39,346 nucleotides of DNA from Streptomyces sp. NRRL S-337. Its GTDB lineage: Bacteria; Actinomycetota; Actinomycetes; Streptomycetales; Streptomycetaceae. Both the position numbers and the translations under genes were made by a program. Location of the stretch: NCBI RefSeq assembly GCF_000720175.1, contig NZ_JOIX01000101.1:1-39346 (forward strand), written 5' to 3'. Shown piece after piece: positions 23,225 through 30,833 of this stretch; positions within the stretch are counted from its first letter, which is position 1; every line of letters begins with the position of its first letter. A model generated the notes under the pieces. It saw only the letters and a list, made by a program, of their open reading frames with translations. It searched no databases and was not told the origin of the DNA.

Positions 23225-23995
23225 ATGACCGACGCACCCGTGACACCGCTGGTGACGCGCTCCCACGAGCGCGGCATCACCACCCTCACGCTGGACTCGC
23301 CGCACAACCGCAACGCGCTCTCGGCCCGGCTGGTGGCCGAGCTGCACCGGGCACTCGCGGACGCCGCGGCCGACGACGGCACCCGGGCGGTCGTGCTGAC
23401 CCATACGGGCACGACGTTCTGCGCCGGCGCGGACCTGTCCGAGGCCACGTCGGGCGCGGCGAAGGACGGGCCGCTGGAGCTCGCCCGGCTGCTGCGCGCG
23501 ATCGTGGCCCTGCCCCGGCCCGTCGTCGCCCGGATCACCGGCCACGTCCGCGCCGGCGGCCTCGGGCTGCTCGGCGCGTGCGACATCGCGGTGGCGGGCC
23601 CGGCGGCCACCTTCGCCTTCACCGAGGCCCGGCTGGGCCTCGCCCCGGCCGTCATCTCGCTGCCGCTGCTGCCCCGCATCGACGCACGGGCCGCGGGCCG
23701 CTACTACCTGACGGGCGAGAAGTTCGGCCCGGCGGAGGCGGCCCGGATCGGGCTGGTCACGCTCGCCGCCGACGACGTCGACACCGGCCTGGCCCCCGTA
23801 CTGGACGGCCTGCGCAAGGGCTCCCCCCAGGGCCTCGCGGCGTCGAAGAGGCTGGTCACCGCGGAGGCACTGGCCGCCTTCGACCGCGACACCGACGCGC
23901 TGGCGGAGGAGTCCGCGCGCCTCTTCGGCTCCGCGGAGGCCCGCGAGGGCATGACCGCCTTCCTGGAGCGACGGGCCCCGGCATGGGCGCGCTGA
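23225..23995 (+). CDS. Enoyl-CoA hydratase family protein (LiuC/AtuE-like)
   Basis: A 256-residue crotonase-fold enzyme. The oxyanion motif is GHVRAGGLGLLGACDIAVAG, and the second active-site loop is FTEARLGLAPAVISLPLLPR. Both catalytic glutamates of classic enoyl-CoA hydratase (GGGCEL, PEI) are absent, as in bacterial LiuC-type methylglutaconyl-CoA hydratases (GGGVGL, LGLxPAxIS). That fits hydration of a carboxylated branched intermediate made by the upstream carboxylase. The ATG at 23225 has AAAGGAG 12 nt upstream, slightly far. It lies after the hairpin and overlaps the TetR gene by 13 bp. Confidence 0.9.
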   Translation: MTDAPVTPLVTRSHERGITTLTLDSPHNRNALSARLVAELHRALADAAADDGTRAVVLTHTGTTFCAGADLSEATSGAAKDGPLELARLLRAIVALPRPVVARITGHVRAGGLGLLGACDIAVAGPAATFAFTEARLGLAPAVISLPLLPRIDARAAGRYYLTGEKFGPAEAARIGLVTLAADDVDTGLAPVLDGLRKGSPQGLAASKRLVTAEALAAFDRDTDALAEESARLFGSAEAREGMTAFLERRAPAWAR

Positions 23996-24621
23996 CCCCG
24001 GCCCGCGGCGGCCGTCCCCAGGCCGGCAAGGAGCCGCAGCAGGACCGCAGCCGCGCCACCCGCCGCAAGCTGCTGGAGGCCGCGATCTCCTGCCTCGCCG
24101 AGCGTGGCTGGAGCGGCAGCACGGTGTCCGTGGTCGCCGAGCGCGCGGGCGTCTCCCGGGGCGCCGCCCAGCACCACTTCCGCACCCGTGAGGACCTCTT
24201 CACCGCGGCCGTCGAGCACGTCGCGGAGAAACGGCAGGGCGCCCTGAAGGCGGTGGCGCACAACCTGCCGCCGGCCGGGTCGATCGCCCGTACCTGGATC
24301 ATCGTCGAGGAACTCGTCGGCCTCTACACGGGACCGCTGTTCCGGGCGGCCCTGCACCTGTGGGTGGCCGCCTCCGACGAGGAGCAGCTCCGCGAGCGCG
24401 TCACCGCCCTGGAGGCCCGCGTCGGCCGGGAGGCCCACCGTACGGCGGTGGCCCTGCTCGACGCGGACGAGTCGGCCCCCGGCGTCCGCGAAACGGTGCA
24501 GGGCCTGCTCGACATGGCCCGCGGCCTGGGCCTCGCGAACCTCCTGACGGACGACTCGGCCCGCCGGGAGCGGGTGGTGGAGCAATGGTCAAAGATCATC
24601 GACGAGGCGCTGTCGCGTTGA
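23983..24621 (+). CDS. TetR/AcrR family regulator
   Basis: A 212-residue repressor. The HTH occupies residues about 22-68 (RATRRKLLEAAISCLAERGW, VSVVAERAGVSRGAAQHHF), and a helical ligand domain follows. The start ATG 23983 lies inside the end of the hydratase gene (13-bp overlap), so the two are translated together. It is most likely the acyl-CoA-responsive repressor of the surrounding operon (an AtuR/LiuR-like role by position; LiuR itself is of another family). The gene ends just before the inverted repeat region. Confidence 0.92.
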   Translation: MGALTPARGGRPQAGKEPQQDRSRATRRKLLEAAISCLAERGWSGSTVSVVAERAGVSRGAAQHHFRTREDLFTAAVEHVAEKRQGALKAVAHNLPPAGSIARTWIIVEELVGLYTGPLFRAALHLWVAASDEEQLRERVTALEARVGREAHRTAVALLDADESAPGVRETVQGLLDMARGLGLANLLTDDSARRERVVEQWSKIIDEALSR

Positions 24622-24653
24622 CGCGGTGCTGTCGCATTGACGCCCCACGTGGT

Positions 24654-24854
24654 CGGCTGACCCGCCGCGGGGGTTGCTCGCCGTTGCGCCTTGCGGCGCC
24701 GCGTACGTACTTGGCTGTCCCGCCGCGGGACTCGCTCGCCGTTGCGCCTGGCGGCGGGCGTTTGTTTGTCGGGTGCGGTGACAGCCCTACAGACTTCGTC
24801 CTCCGGTCTGTCCCCTCCCGTTGGTGGGGGGTGGGAGGCCGGTGGGGGTGAGCG
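24654..24854 (-). repeat. Composite repeat element, copy 2 (reverse)
   Basis: On the minus strand this repeats the order of copy 1: head (CGCTCACCCCCAC ... CCAACGGGAGGGGACAG), a small hairpin, TCACCGCACCC, then two 58-bp-spaced units with the core GCGCAACGGCGAG (plus-strand cores 24677-24689 and 24735-24747). No protein is convincingly encoded. Confidence 0.75.
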
Positions 24855-25012
24855 TCGTCGTCCCGGCTGCACCTCGCGTTGGCGGTGGGTGTCGGGAATA
24901 CCGCCCCAGCCCGTTGGGTTGAGGCCCTGCGAGGGGCGCTCGCGACCCTTACGGGTTCTGTTCGACCGTCCCGTAGGGGTAGCCAGGCTCCCTTGCATGC
25001 CTCAACGCCCGC
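24855..25012. other. Spacer between two oppositely oriented repeat copies
   Basis: About 160 bp with imperfect internal symmetry (CCTTACGGG ... CCCGTAGGGG near 24948-24979). No gene, promoter or terminator is recognised. Confidence 0.4.
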
Positions 25013-25179
25013 CCCCACGCACCGCATTCCCCTCCCCCAACCGCAGGCGCAACGGCGAGACGCCCCGCGACGCCGCAGACGGGTACGTGCGGGGCGCCGC
25101 AAAGCGCAACGGCGAGCAACCCCCACGGCGGGACAGACAGGTACGTGCGGGGCGCCGCAAAGCGCAGACAGCTACGTGG
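25013..25179 (+). repeat. Composite repeat element, copy 3 (forward, headless)
   Basis: A short head (gcaccgcattcccc) is followed by cores GCGCAACGGCGAG at 25047 and 25104, 57 bp apart, and a truncated third unit from 25162 that abuts the citrate synthase stop codon. It is oriented opposite to copy 2, so the two face each other. Confidence 0.75.
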
Positions 25180-26283
25180 TCAGCGAGCCGAAAGGCCCTC
25201 GAAGCCGGCGATCTCCCGAGGGCTACGGGCCCCAGGCCCGACATACCGGGCCGACGGCCGGACCAGTCGGCCCGTCCGCTTCTGCTCCAGGATGTGCGCG
25301 CTCCACCCCGCCGTACGGGCGCAGGTGAACATCGACGTGAACATGTGCGCCGGGACCTCCGCGAAGTCCAGGACGATCGCCGCCCAGAACTCGACGTTGG
25401 TGGCCAGCACCCGGTCCGGGCGCCGGTTGTGCAGCTCCTCCAGCGCGGCCTTCTCCAGCGCCTCGGCGACCTCGAAGCGCGGGGCGGCCAGTTCCTTCGC
25501 GGTGCGGCGCAGCACCCGCGCCCGCGGGTCCTCCGCGCGGTAGACGCGGTGGCCGAAGCCCATCAGCCGCTCGCCCTTGTCCAGCGCCTGCCGGACGTAG
25601 GCCGCGGCGTCCCCGGTCCGTTCGATCTCCTCGATCATGCCGAGGACGCGGGACGGGGCGCCGCCGTGCAGCGGGCCGGACATCGCGCCGACCGCGCCGG
25701 ACAGTGCCGCCGCGACGTCCGCGCCGGTGGAGGCGATGACCCGGGCGGTGAACGTGGAGGCGTTCATGCCGTGCTCGGCGGCCGAGGTCCAGTACGCGTC
25801 GACGGCCTTGACGTGCTTGGGGTCGGGCTCGCCGCGCCAGCGCTTCATGAAGCGCTCCACGACCGTCTCGGCCTTGTCGATCTCCCTCTGCGGCACCATC
25901 GGCAGGCCCTGCCCGCGCGCCGACTGGGCGACGTACGACAGCGCCATGACCGCGGCCCGGGCGAGGTTGTCGCGGGCGGTCGCCTCGTCGATGTCCAGCA
26001 GCGGTTTCAGGCCCCATACGGGCGCGAGCATCGCCAGCGCGGACTGCACGTCGACCCGGATGTCACCGGAGTGCACCGGGATCGGGAACGGCTCGGCGGG
26101 CGGCAGCCCGGGGTTGAAGGCGCCGTCGACCAGCAGCCCCCAGACGTTGCCGAACGACACGTGTCCCACGAGGTCCTCGATGTCGACCCCGCGGTAACGG
26201 AGCGCGCCGCCTTCCTTATCCGGTTCGGCGATCTCCGTCTCGAACGCGACAACTCCCTCGAGTCCGGGTACGAAGTCGGACAT
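25180..26283 (-). CDS. Citrate synthase (second, shorter type)
   Basis: A 367-residue citrate synthase condensing acetyl-CoA (or propionyl-CoA) with oxaloacetate. Features are LRYRGVDIEDLVGHVSFGNV near the N terminus, the His of HGGAPSRVLGMIEEI, GFGHRVYRAEDPRARVLR, and the late catalytic Asp region (NVEFWAAIVLDFAEVPAHMF). It belongs to the short type found as an additional copy in Streptomyces, next to pdxH. ATG 26283 is preceded by GAGGAG with about 7-8 nt spacing. The C-terminal codons end exactly at the repeat element. It is divergent from pdxH. Confidence 0.92.
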   Translation of the reverse strand: MSDFVPGLEGVVAFETEIAEPDKEGGALRYRGVDIEDLVGHVSFGNVWGLLVDGAFNPGLPPAEPFPIPVHSGDIRVDVQSALAMLAPVWGLKPLLDIDEATARDNLARAAVMALSYVAQSARGQGLPMVPQREIDKAETVVERFMKRWRGEPDPKHVKAVDAYWTSAAEHGMNASTFTARVIASTGADVAAALSGAVGAMSGPLHGGAPSRVLGMIEEIERTGDAAAYVRQALDKGERLMGFGHRVYRAEDPRARVLRRTAKELAAPRFEVAEALEKAALEELHNRRPDRVLATNVEFWAAIVLDFAEVPAHMFTSMFTCARTAGWSAHILEQKRTGRLVRPSARYVGPGARSPREIAGFEGLSAR

Positions 26284-26743
26284 CAGGCGGCTCCTCAAAA
26301 TGGGGACGGCATACGGTCCGTGACCGGCTGCCGTGCGGTCGTGTCTGGTGCGGTGCCGGAGCGGTTACGCGGCTGCGCCGGGCAGCTCGCGGTCCGTTCC
26401 GGTCACCCGGGTGATGCCCCGCCAGGGCCTGGGCCACGCGGGGTGCTGCCCGCGGTGGGTCGGGCCGCGGGCCGGCGGACGCGGTGTCGTGCGGTACGGA
26501 GGTGCGGTGCGTCCCGTCAGGTGTGATTGCGTCCCGTCAGTCCGGACGGAACACGATAGCTCCCCCTGTCCGGGGGCCACAGTGGGCCGGGCCATGATTT
26601 TGGCGGGTCCCCCACCTGCGGGGAAGCGTGAGATCCGGCACACTGGTCGATTTGCCGACGGGAGGGTTACGGCTGGTCGACGGGGGGCAGACTTCCGCCC
26701 CTCCCAGCTGACCGCGCCGCGGCTGATGTTGCAAGATGAGGCC
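26284..26743. other. Divergent gap between citrate synthase and pdxH
   Basis: 460 bp without a supported gene. It holds a 12-bp direct repeat (GCGTCCCGTCAG, twice within 26508-26541), a short CCCCCTGTCCGGGGG-type hairpin near 26561-26575, and the pdxH promoter at its right end. No clear citrate synthase promoter was identified. Confidence 0.4.
26708..26737 (+). promoter_or_regulatory. Putative pdxH promoter
   Basis: CTGACC (26708-26713) and CAAGAT (26732-26737) are 18 nt apart, and the -10 ends 6 nt before GTG 26744, predicting a leaderless mRNA. This helps choose the start over ATG 26726. Confidence 0.45.
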
Positions 26744-27448
26744 GTGCACCCAGCCGACGCGCATCACGAGATCCCCGATCCCTCCTCCATGCGGGCGCAC
26801 TACCGCGCCGAGGGACTCGCCGAGTCCGACCTCGCCGCCAGCCCGTACGACCAATTCGCGCGCTGGTTCACGGACGCGACCGTGGCCCGTCTGCACGAGC
26901 CCAACGCCATGGTCGTCTCGACCGCGGATGCCGCCGGCCGGCCGAGCTCACGGACCGTGCTGCTCAAGGGCTTCGACGACCGCGGCTTCGTCTTCTTCAC
27001 GAACTACCGCAGCCGCAAAGGCCGCGAACTGGCTGAAAACCCCTATGTGTCGCTGCTGTTCCCCTGGCATCCCCTCGCCCGCCAGGTCGTGGTGACCGGC
27101 ACCGCCGAGCGCATCGGCCGCGACGAGACCGCCGCCTACTTCCGTACCCGCCCGCACGGCTCCCAGCTGGGCGCCTGGGCCAGCGACCAGTCCGCCCCGG
27201 TCGCCTCGCGCACCGAACTGGAGCAGGCCTACCAGGAATTGGCGGCCCGCTACCCCGAGGGCGAGCAGGTGCCCGCGCCGCCGCACTGGGGCGGCTACCG
27301 GGTCGCGGCCGAAACGATCGAGTTCTGGCAGGGCCGGCACAACCGGCTGCACGACCGGCTCCGCTACGTACGCGAGAAGGCGGCCGATGCCGGGACGGGA
27401 ACCGGGGCCGCCGAGATCATCTGGCGCGTGGAGCGCCTGGCGCCCTGA
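26744..27448 (+). CDS. pdxH: Pyridoxamine 5'-phosphate oxidase
   Basis: An FMN enzyme of about 234 residues oxidising pyridoxamine/pyridoxine 5'-phosphate to pyridoxal 5'-phosphate (vitamin B6 synthesis and salvage). Shown by [40 protein letters not shown] and [13 protein letters not shown] (FMN/PLP pocket), [31 protein letters not shown], and the C-terminal HDRLRY plus WRVERLAP end. The length is normal. The start is ambiguous: GTG 26744 fits the promoter; ATG 26726 adds six residues. The arrangement opposite a citrate synthase matches, as I recall, the S. coelicolor chromosome. Confidence 0.93.
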   Translation: MHPADAHHEIPDPSSMRAHYRAEGLAESDLAASPYDQFARWFTDATVARLHEPNAMVVSTADAAGRPSSRTVLLKGFDDRGFVFFTNYRSRKGRELAENPYVSLLFPWHPLARQVVVTGTAERIGRDETAAYFRTRPHGSQLGAWASDQSAPVASRTELEQAYQELAARYPEGEQVPAPPHWGGYRVAAETIEFWQGRHNRLHDRLRYVREKAADAGTGTGAAEIIWRVERLAP

Positions 27449-27462
27449 CGGTTCCTGGCGCC

Positions 27463-27561
27463 CTGACGTCTCCCGGGGTCTGCTGCTTCCTGTGTCCTGA
27501 CGTCTCCCGGGGCCTGCTGCTTTCTGCGGCCTGACGTCTCCCGGGGCCTGACGTCTCCTGG
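27463..27561 (+). repeat. 34-bp tandem repeat after pdxH
   Basis: CTGACGTCTCCCGGGG occurs at 27463, 27497 and 27531, and with changes at 27548. The first three are spaced exactly 34 bp, with CTGCTGCTT in between. It lies directly after the pdxH stop; an earlier decayed copy overlaps the stop itself (CTGACGGTTCCTGG). Confidence 0.8.
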
Positions 27562-27573
27562 CGTGCGGCTTAT

Positions 27574-27696
27574 GCCGCCGGGCCCGGCGGCGTTCCGCCC
27601 CGGCGGCCCGGGCGGAACGCAGACGACCCGCGGGCTGCTTCCTCCGCGCTCGGTGGCGCAGAGGGCCGGTCGGACGAACCGGCAGCCCGCGGGTCG
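27574..27696. other. GC-rich structured region: 18-bp palindrome and a 15-bp stem
   Basis: GCCGCCGGGCCCGGCGGC (27574-27591) is a perfect palindrome. A second stem pairs CGACCCGCGGGCTGC (27624-27638) with 27682-27696 over 43 nt, and that loop contains a nested CCGGT-N7-ACCGG hairpin. The first probably terminates pdxH. The second could be a folded leader, but no known riboswitch or tRNA fits. Confidence 0.55.
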
Positions 27697-27885
27697 GGTG
27701 ACTGCTTGGGATTGGCCGGCTGCGCATCTGCAGTATGCGCTGGTCCGGCGCTGCACTTCGGTGAAGCGTCGGGCCGCTAGCCCGCAGCCACCTCACGCGT
27801 CCGGTGCGAAATCATCTGCCGAACCACCTCCCTTCTCGTGTGCTCCACACATTAGGAAGCCGGCCCGCCCGGCACAACGGATTTT

Positions 27886-27910
27886 TTCCGGGAACAACGA
27901 TTTCCGGGAA
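27886..27910. promoter_or_regulatory. Two TTCCGGGAA boxes upstream of the PAS/GAF gene
   Basis: The 9-bp palindrome TTCCGGGAA occurs at 27886-27894 and 27902-27910, 16 bp apart, in a local AT-rich patch about 80-100 nt before the start codon. Paired palindromes at about one and a half helical turns suggest an operator for a dimeric regulator. No matching regulator family is known to me. Confidence 0.5.
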
Positions 27911-27987
27911 ACGGGCGTGTTGCAGGTCACGTTCCAGTTGAATGTGCCCAGGTGAGGCACGTGCAGCCGGGTTCGTGAGGGGTGCCA

Positions 27988-29670
27988 GTGACTGCTTCGT
28001 CGGCTTCTTCCGGTCTTTCGTCCGGTGCGTCGGTCCCACCGCGCCGCGCCACCGAGGAGTCCGACGACTCCGGACTCCTCGCCGCCCTCCTGGACGGTAT
28101 GGACGCCGCCCTGGTCGCCTTCACCGCCGACCGCACGGTCACCCACTGGAACCACGAGGCCGAGCGCATCCTGGGCTGGACCGCCGCCGAGGCCGTCGGC
28201 CGTACGGGCCTGGCCGGCTGGGCGGTGCGCAAGGAGGACGCGCAGGGCATCGAGGCCGCCCTCACGGCCGCGATGCGTTCCCCGGGCCGCCAGGTGCACG
28301 AATTCGCCCTGCTGACCAAGGACGGCCACCGGGTGCTGGTGCGCACCCAGTGCTCGGCGGTGCGAGGCCCGGACGGCCGGGTCGCGGGCGCGTACTGCGC
28401 CTTCAGCGAGGTGCACGTCCAGATCGACCTGGAGCGTTCCATCGCGCTGAGCGAGGCGCTCTTCGAGGACGCGTCGTGGGGCGTGGTGCTGGTCGACGCC
28501 GATCTGCGGCCCGCGGTCGTCAACGCCCACGCCGCCCACACCCTGGGCGTGGGCCGGACCGCCCTGCTGGGGCGGCCGCTGGGCGAACTGCTCGACCAGG
28601 GCGCCGAGGAGCTGGAGTGCGCCCTGCAGCACGTCCTGGGCGAGGGCGCGCCGCCGGCCGTCGCCGAATTCTGGGTCACCCTGCGCTCCGAGGACGCCGA
28701 GCATCCGCGCCGCTGCTGGCGCAGCGGTTTCGTCCGGCTGGCCTCCCCGCTGGCGGAGGAGCCGGTGCCGCTCGGCGTCGCCTGGCTCTTCCAGGACGTC
28801 ACCGACGCCAAACGCGCCGAGCAGGACGGCTCCCTGCTGCGCTTCCGGGCCCACCAGCTGCACCGCGCCGGCCGGGCGGCCGCGGAGTGCCCGGACCCGT
28901 CCGAGGCGGCCGCGGTCCACCTCGACTTCGCCCTGGCGGGCTTCGCCGACCACGGCTTGGTCGACCTGGCCACAATGCCCGCCCCGGCCCCGTACGGGAC
29001 GGTCACCGCGGACGACACGTACGAGATCGACGACGCGTGGGGGCCCCAGGGCAGGGGCGAGACGGACGGCGCGTGGGGGCCCCAGGACAGATGCGGGACG
29101 GACGGCGCGCGCGAGAGCCGTGACGGGGGGCACGGGCCCGGGGGAGAGGGAGATGGAGAGGGCCAGGGAGGCGGGGAGCCCGGAGGAGCGGGCGTTGGGG
29201 GCGCGGAGCCCAGGGGTGAGGGCGTTGGGGGCGGGGAGTACGGGCGAGCGGGTGTGGGGGGCGCGGAGCCCGTAGGAGAGAGGAGGTCCGGGGCGCCGTG
29301 CGGCCTGGTGCGGACGCTGGCCTCCCCGGCCGGTTCCCCGGGGCCCTGCGTGGCGCTCACGGCGACCGGCATCCCCGTGCCCTACGTCCCGGGCCACCCG
29401 GCGCTCCAGGCGTACGAGCGGCGCGGTTCGGTCCGTACGAGCGCCGGTGCCGCCGCGCCCGAGAGCTGGGCGGCGGCCCGCCACTGGCCGGACGGCACCG
29501 TGCACGGCCTGTGCGTGGTGCTGCGTAGCCGCGGCCGGACGCTCGGGGTGCTGACGTTCCTGCGGTCGCCCGCGCGCCGCCCCTTCGACCGCGCGGACGC
29601 CGAGTACGCGGAGGAGGTCGCGGCCCGCATCGCCGCGGCACTGGACCTCGCGGGCGCGTCGTCCTGCTGA
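27988..29670 (+). CDS. PAS-PAS-GAF signalling protein
   Basis: A sensory protein of about 560 residues without an output domain. The first PAS is at residues about 28-130 (LLDGMDAALVAFTADRTVTH, NHEAERILGWTAAEAVGRTG), the second at about 150-275 (ALFEDASWGVVLVDADLRPA), then a GAF-like domain. The GAF is split by a Gly/Glu-rich low-complexity insert (about residues 350-435) encoded by GGGGGCGCGGAGCCC-like repeats; its second half is LVRTLASPAGSPGPCVALTA ... FDRADAEYAEEVAARIAAAL. GTG 27988 is chosen because GAGG is 7 nt upstream; GTG 27982 directly abuts that motif. Without a kinase or phosphatase domain it probably acts through a partner. The ligand is unknown. Confidence 0.85.
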   Translation: MTASSASSGLSSGASVPPRRATEESDDSGLLAALLDGMDAALVAFTADRTVTHWNHEAERILGWTAAEAVGRTGLAGWAVRKEDAQGIEAALTAAMRSPGRQVHEFALLTKDGHRVLVRTQCSAVRGPDGRVAGAYCAFSEVHVQIDLERSIALSEALFEDASWGVVLVDADLRPAVVNAHAAHTLGVGRTALLGRPLGELLDQGAEELECALQHVLGEGAPPAVAEFWVTLRSEDAEHPRRCWRSGFVRLASPLAEEPVPLGVAWLFQDVTDAKRAEQDGSLLRFRAHQLHRAGRAAAECPDPSEAAAVHLDFALAGFADHGLVDLATMPAPAPYGTVTADDTYEIDDAWGPQGRGETDGAWGPQDRCGTDGARESRDGGHGPGGEGDGEGQGGGEPGGAGVGGAEPRGEGVGGGEYGRAGVGGAEPVGERRSGAPCGLVRTLASPAGSPGPCVALTATGIPVPYVPGHPALQAYERRGSVRTSAGAAAPESWAAARHWPDGTVHGLCVVLRSRGRTLGVLTFLRSPARRPFDRADAEYAEEVAARIAAALDLAGASSC

Positions 29671-29835
29671 CCGGACCGGACCGGCTCGGGCGCAGGGTGC
29701 TGCTGATCGGTTCGGACCGGACCAGGCCGGCTCGGGCGAGCGGAGCTGCTGATCGGTTCGGGCCCGGGTCTGCTGACAGGCTTGCGGGCTTCGGCGTCCG
29801 GTACCGGTTCGTCTGAGGTCCGGTACCCGTTCGTT

Positions 29836-30603
29836 TCAGGTCCGGTAGAAGATCCGGTCCGCGTAGTCGCCCATCACCCGGGCGTTCCAGTCGTGGCCGC
29901 CGTCGACGTTGCCGGAGCGCAACAACGGCGGGTCGATGCCCCGCTCGGCGAGCGTGCCCGCCGCGGTCGCCACCACGGCCTGCATGATCGCGCTGGTGAC
30001 GACCGTCGAGGCCGGAGCGAACGGCGCGTCGATGCCCGGCAGCGTCAGTTCCGCGTCGCCCACCGGGATCCGGCTGTCCAGGACGAGGTCGCAGTGATCC
30101 TTCAGGAAGCCGCCCGACGCGTGCCGGGACTTGGTGGCCGTCGCGTACGCCACCGACGTCACGCCGATGACCTTGATGCCGAGGGCCCGGGCGTTCATCG
30201 CCATCTCCACGGGGAGCGCGTTGCGCCCCGAGAGCGAGATGATCACCAGCACGTCACCGGCCTTCAGCGGGCTGGTGTCCAATACGGCCGCCGCCAGCCC
30301 GTCGACGCGCTCCAGTGCGCTGCCGAGCGTCGCCGGTCGTACGTCGACGCCGACGACCCCCGGGACGGAGAGCAGGTTCATGATCGCCAGGCCGCCCGCA
30401 CGGTAGACCGTGTCCTGCGCGGGCAGCGAGGAGTGCCCGGCGCCGAACGAGAAGACCCGGCCGCCCGCCACTACGGTGTCCGCGATCAGCCGCCCGGCTG
30501 CGGTGATCCGCTCGCCCTCCTCGTCGCGGACCTGCCGCAGCAGCTCGATCGCGGCGTCGAAGTACGTCCCGGCCAGCCGGTCACTGCGGTCGCTGTCAGC
30601 CAT
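29836..30603 (-). CDS. SIS-domain phosphosugar-binding protein (UPF0309 type)
   Basis: A 255-residue SIS (sugar isomerase) domain protein. The phosphosugar pocket is visible in GGRVFSFGAGHSSLPAQD (about residues 47-64) and LVIISLSGRNALPVEMAMNA (about residues 117-138), with the rest of the Rossmann-like fold after it. It probably binds or isomerises an amino-sugar phosphate; the exact reaction is unknown. ATG 30603 is preceded by GGAGGG with 9 nt spacing. It is divergent from the DmdR1-like gene across a gap that holds a DasR-like box, fitting amino-sugar control. Confidence 0.92.
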   Translation of the reverse strand: MADSDRSDRLAGTYFDAAIELLRQVRDEEGERITAAGRLIADTVVAGGRVFSFGAGHSSLPAQDTVYRAGGLAIMNLLSVPGVVGVDVRPATLGSALERVDGLAAAVLDTSPLKAGDVLVIISLSGRNALPVEMAMNARALGIKVIGVTSVAYATATKSRHASGGFLKDHCDLVLDSRIPVGDAELTLPGIDAPFAPASTVVTSAIMQAVVATAAGTLAERGIDPPLLRSGNVDGGHDWNARVMGDYADRIFYRT

Positions 30604-30655
30604 TGCCGCGGGCCCTCCCTCTCCTGGGGGTCTCGTGTGCGTTCTCGTTGCTCTC

Positions 30656-30690
30656 GGTGCGGTGCGGTGCGGTGCGGTGCGGTGCGGTGC
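30656..30690 (+). repeat. Pentanucleotide repeat (GGTGC)7 before the SIS gene
   Basis: Seven perfect GGTGC copies are followed by GGTGG-GGTGC and then by CTGTGG/CTGTG runs to about 30727. It lies 53-87 nt upstream of the SIS start, so length changes by slippage would shift promoter elements or the leader. Confidence 0.9.
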
Positions 30691-30810
30691 GGTGGGGTGC
30701 TGTGGCTGTGGCTGTGCTGTGCTGTGGCCTGCGGGTTGTGGACGGCAGGCCGCCTGTCACCGTCCGGGCAGCCCCGCGTCTCCCTCACCGTTACGCCCAT
30801 CCCGACCACT

Positions 30811-30833
30811 CGTGATCAGTGGCGCGGATCACG
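30811..30833. promoter_or_regulatory. Inverted repeat CGTGATC-N9-GATCACG
   Basis: Perfect 7-bp arms (30811-30817 and 30827-30833) end one base before the -35 box of the putative dmdR1 promoter. It may be an operator shared by the divergent genes. The binding protein is unknown. Confidence 0.45.

Noticed and set aside
24654..25179. Insertion sequence
   Set aside because: No transposase frame or target-site duplication could be seen; the region consists only of short repeats.
27654..27700. tRNA-like fold (GGTGGCGCAG and a 5-bp stem with 7-nt loop) in the pdxH-PAS gap
   Set aside because: No TPsiC arm (GGTTCRA), no acceptor stem, and a G at the invariant U33 position.
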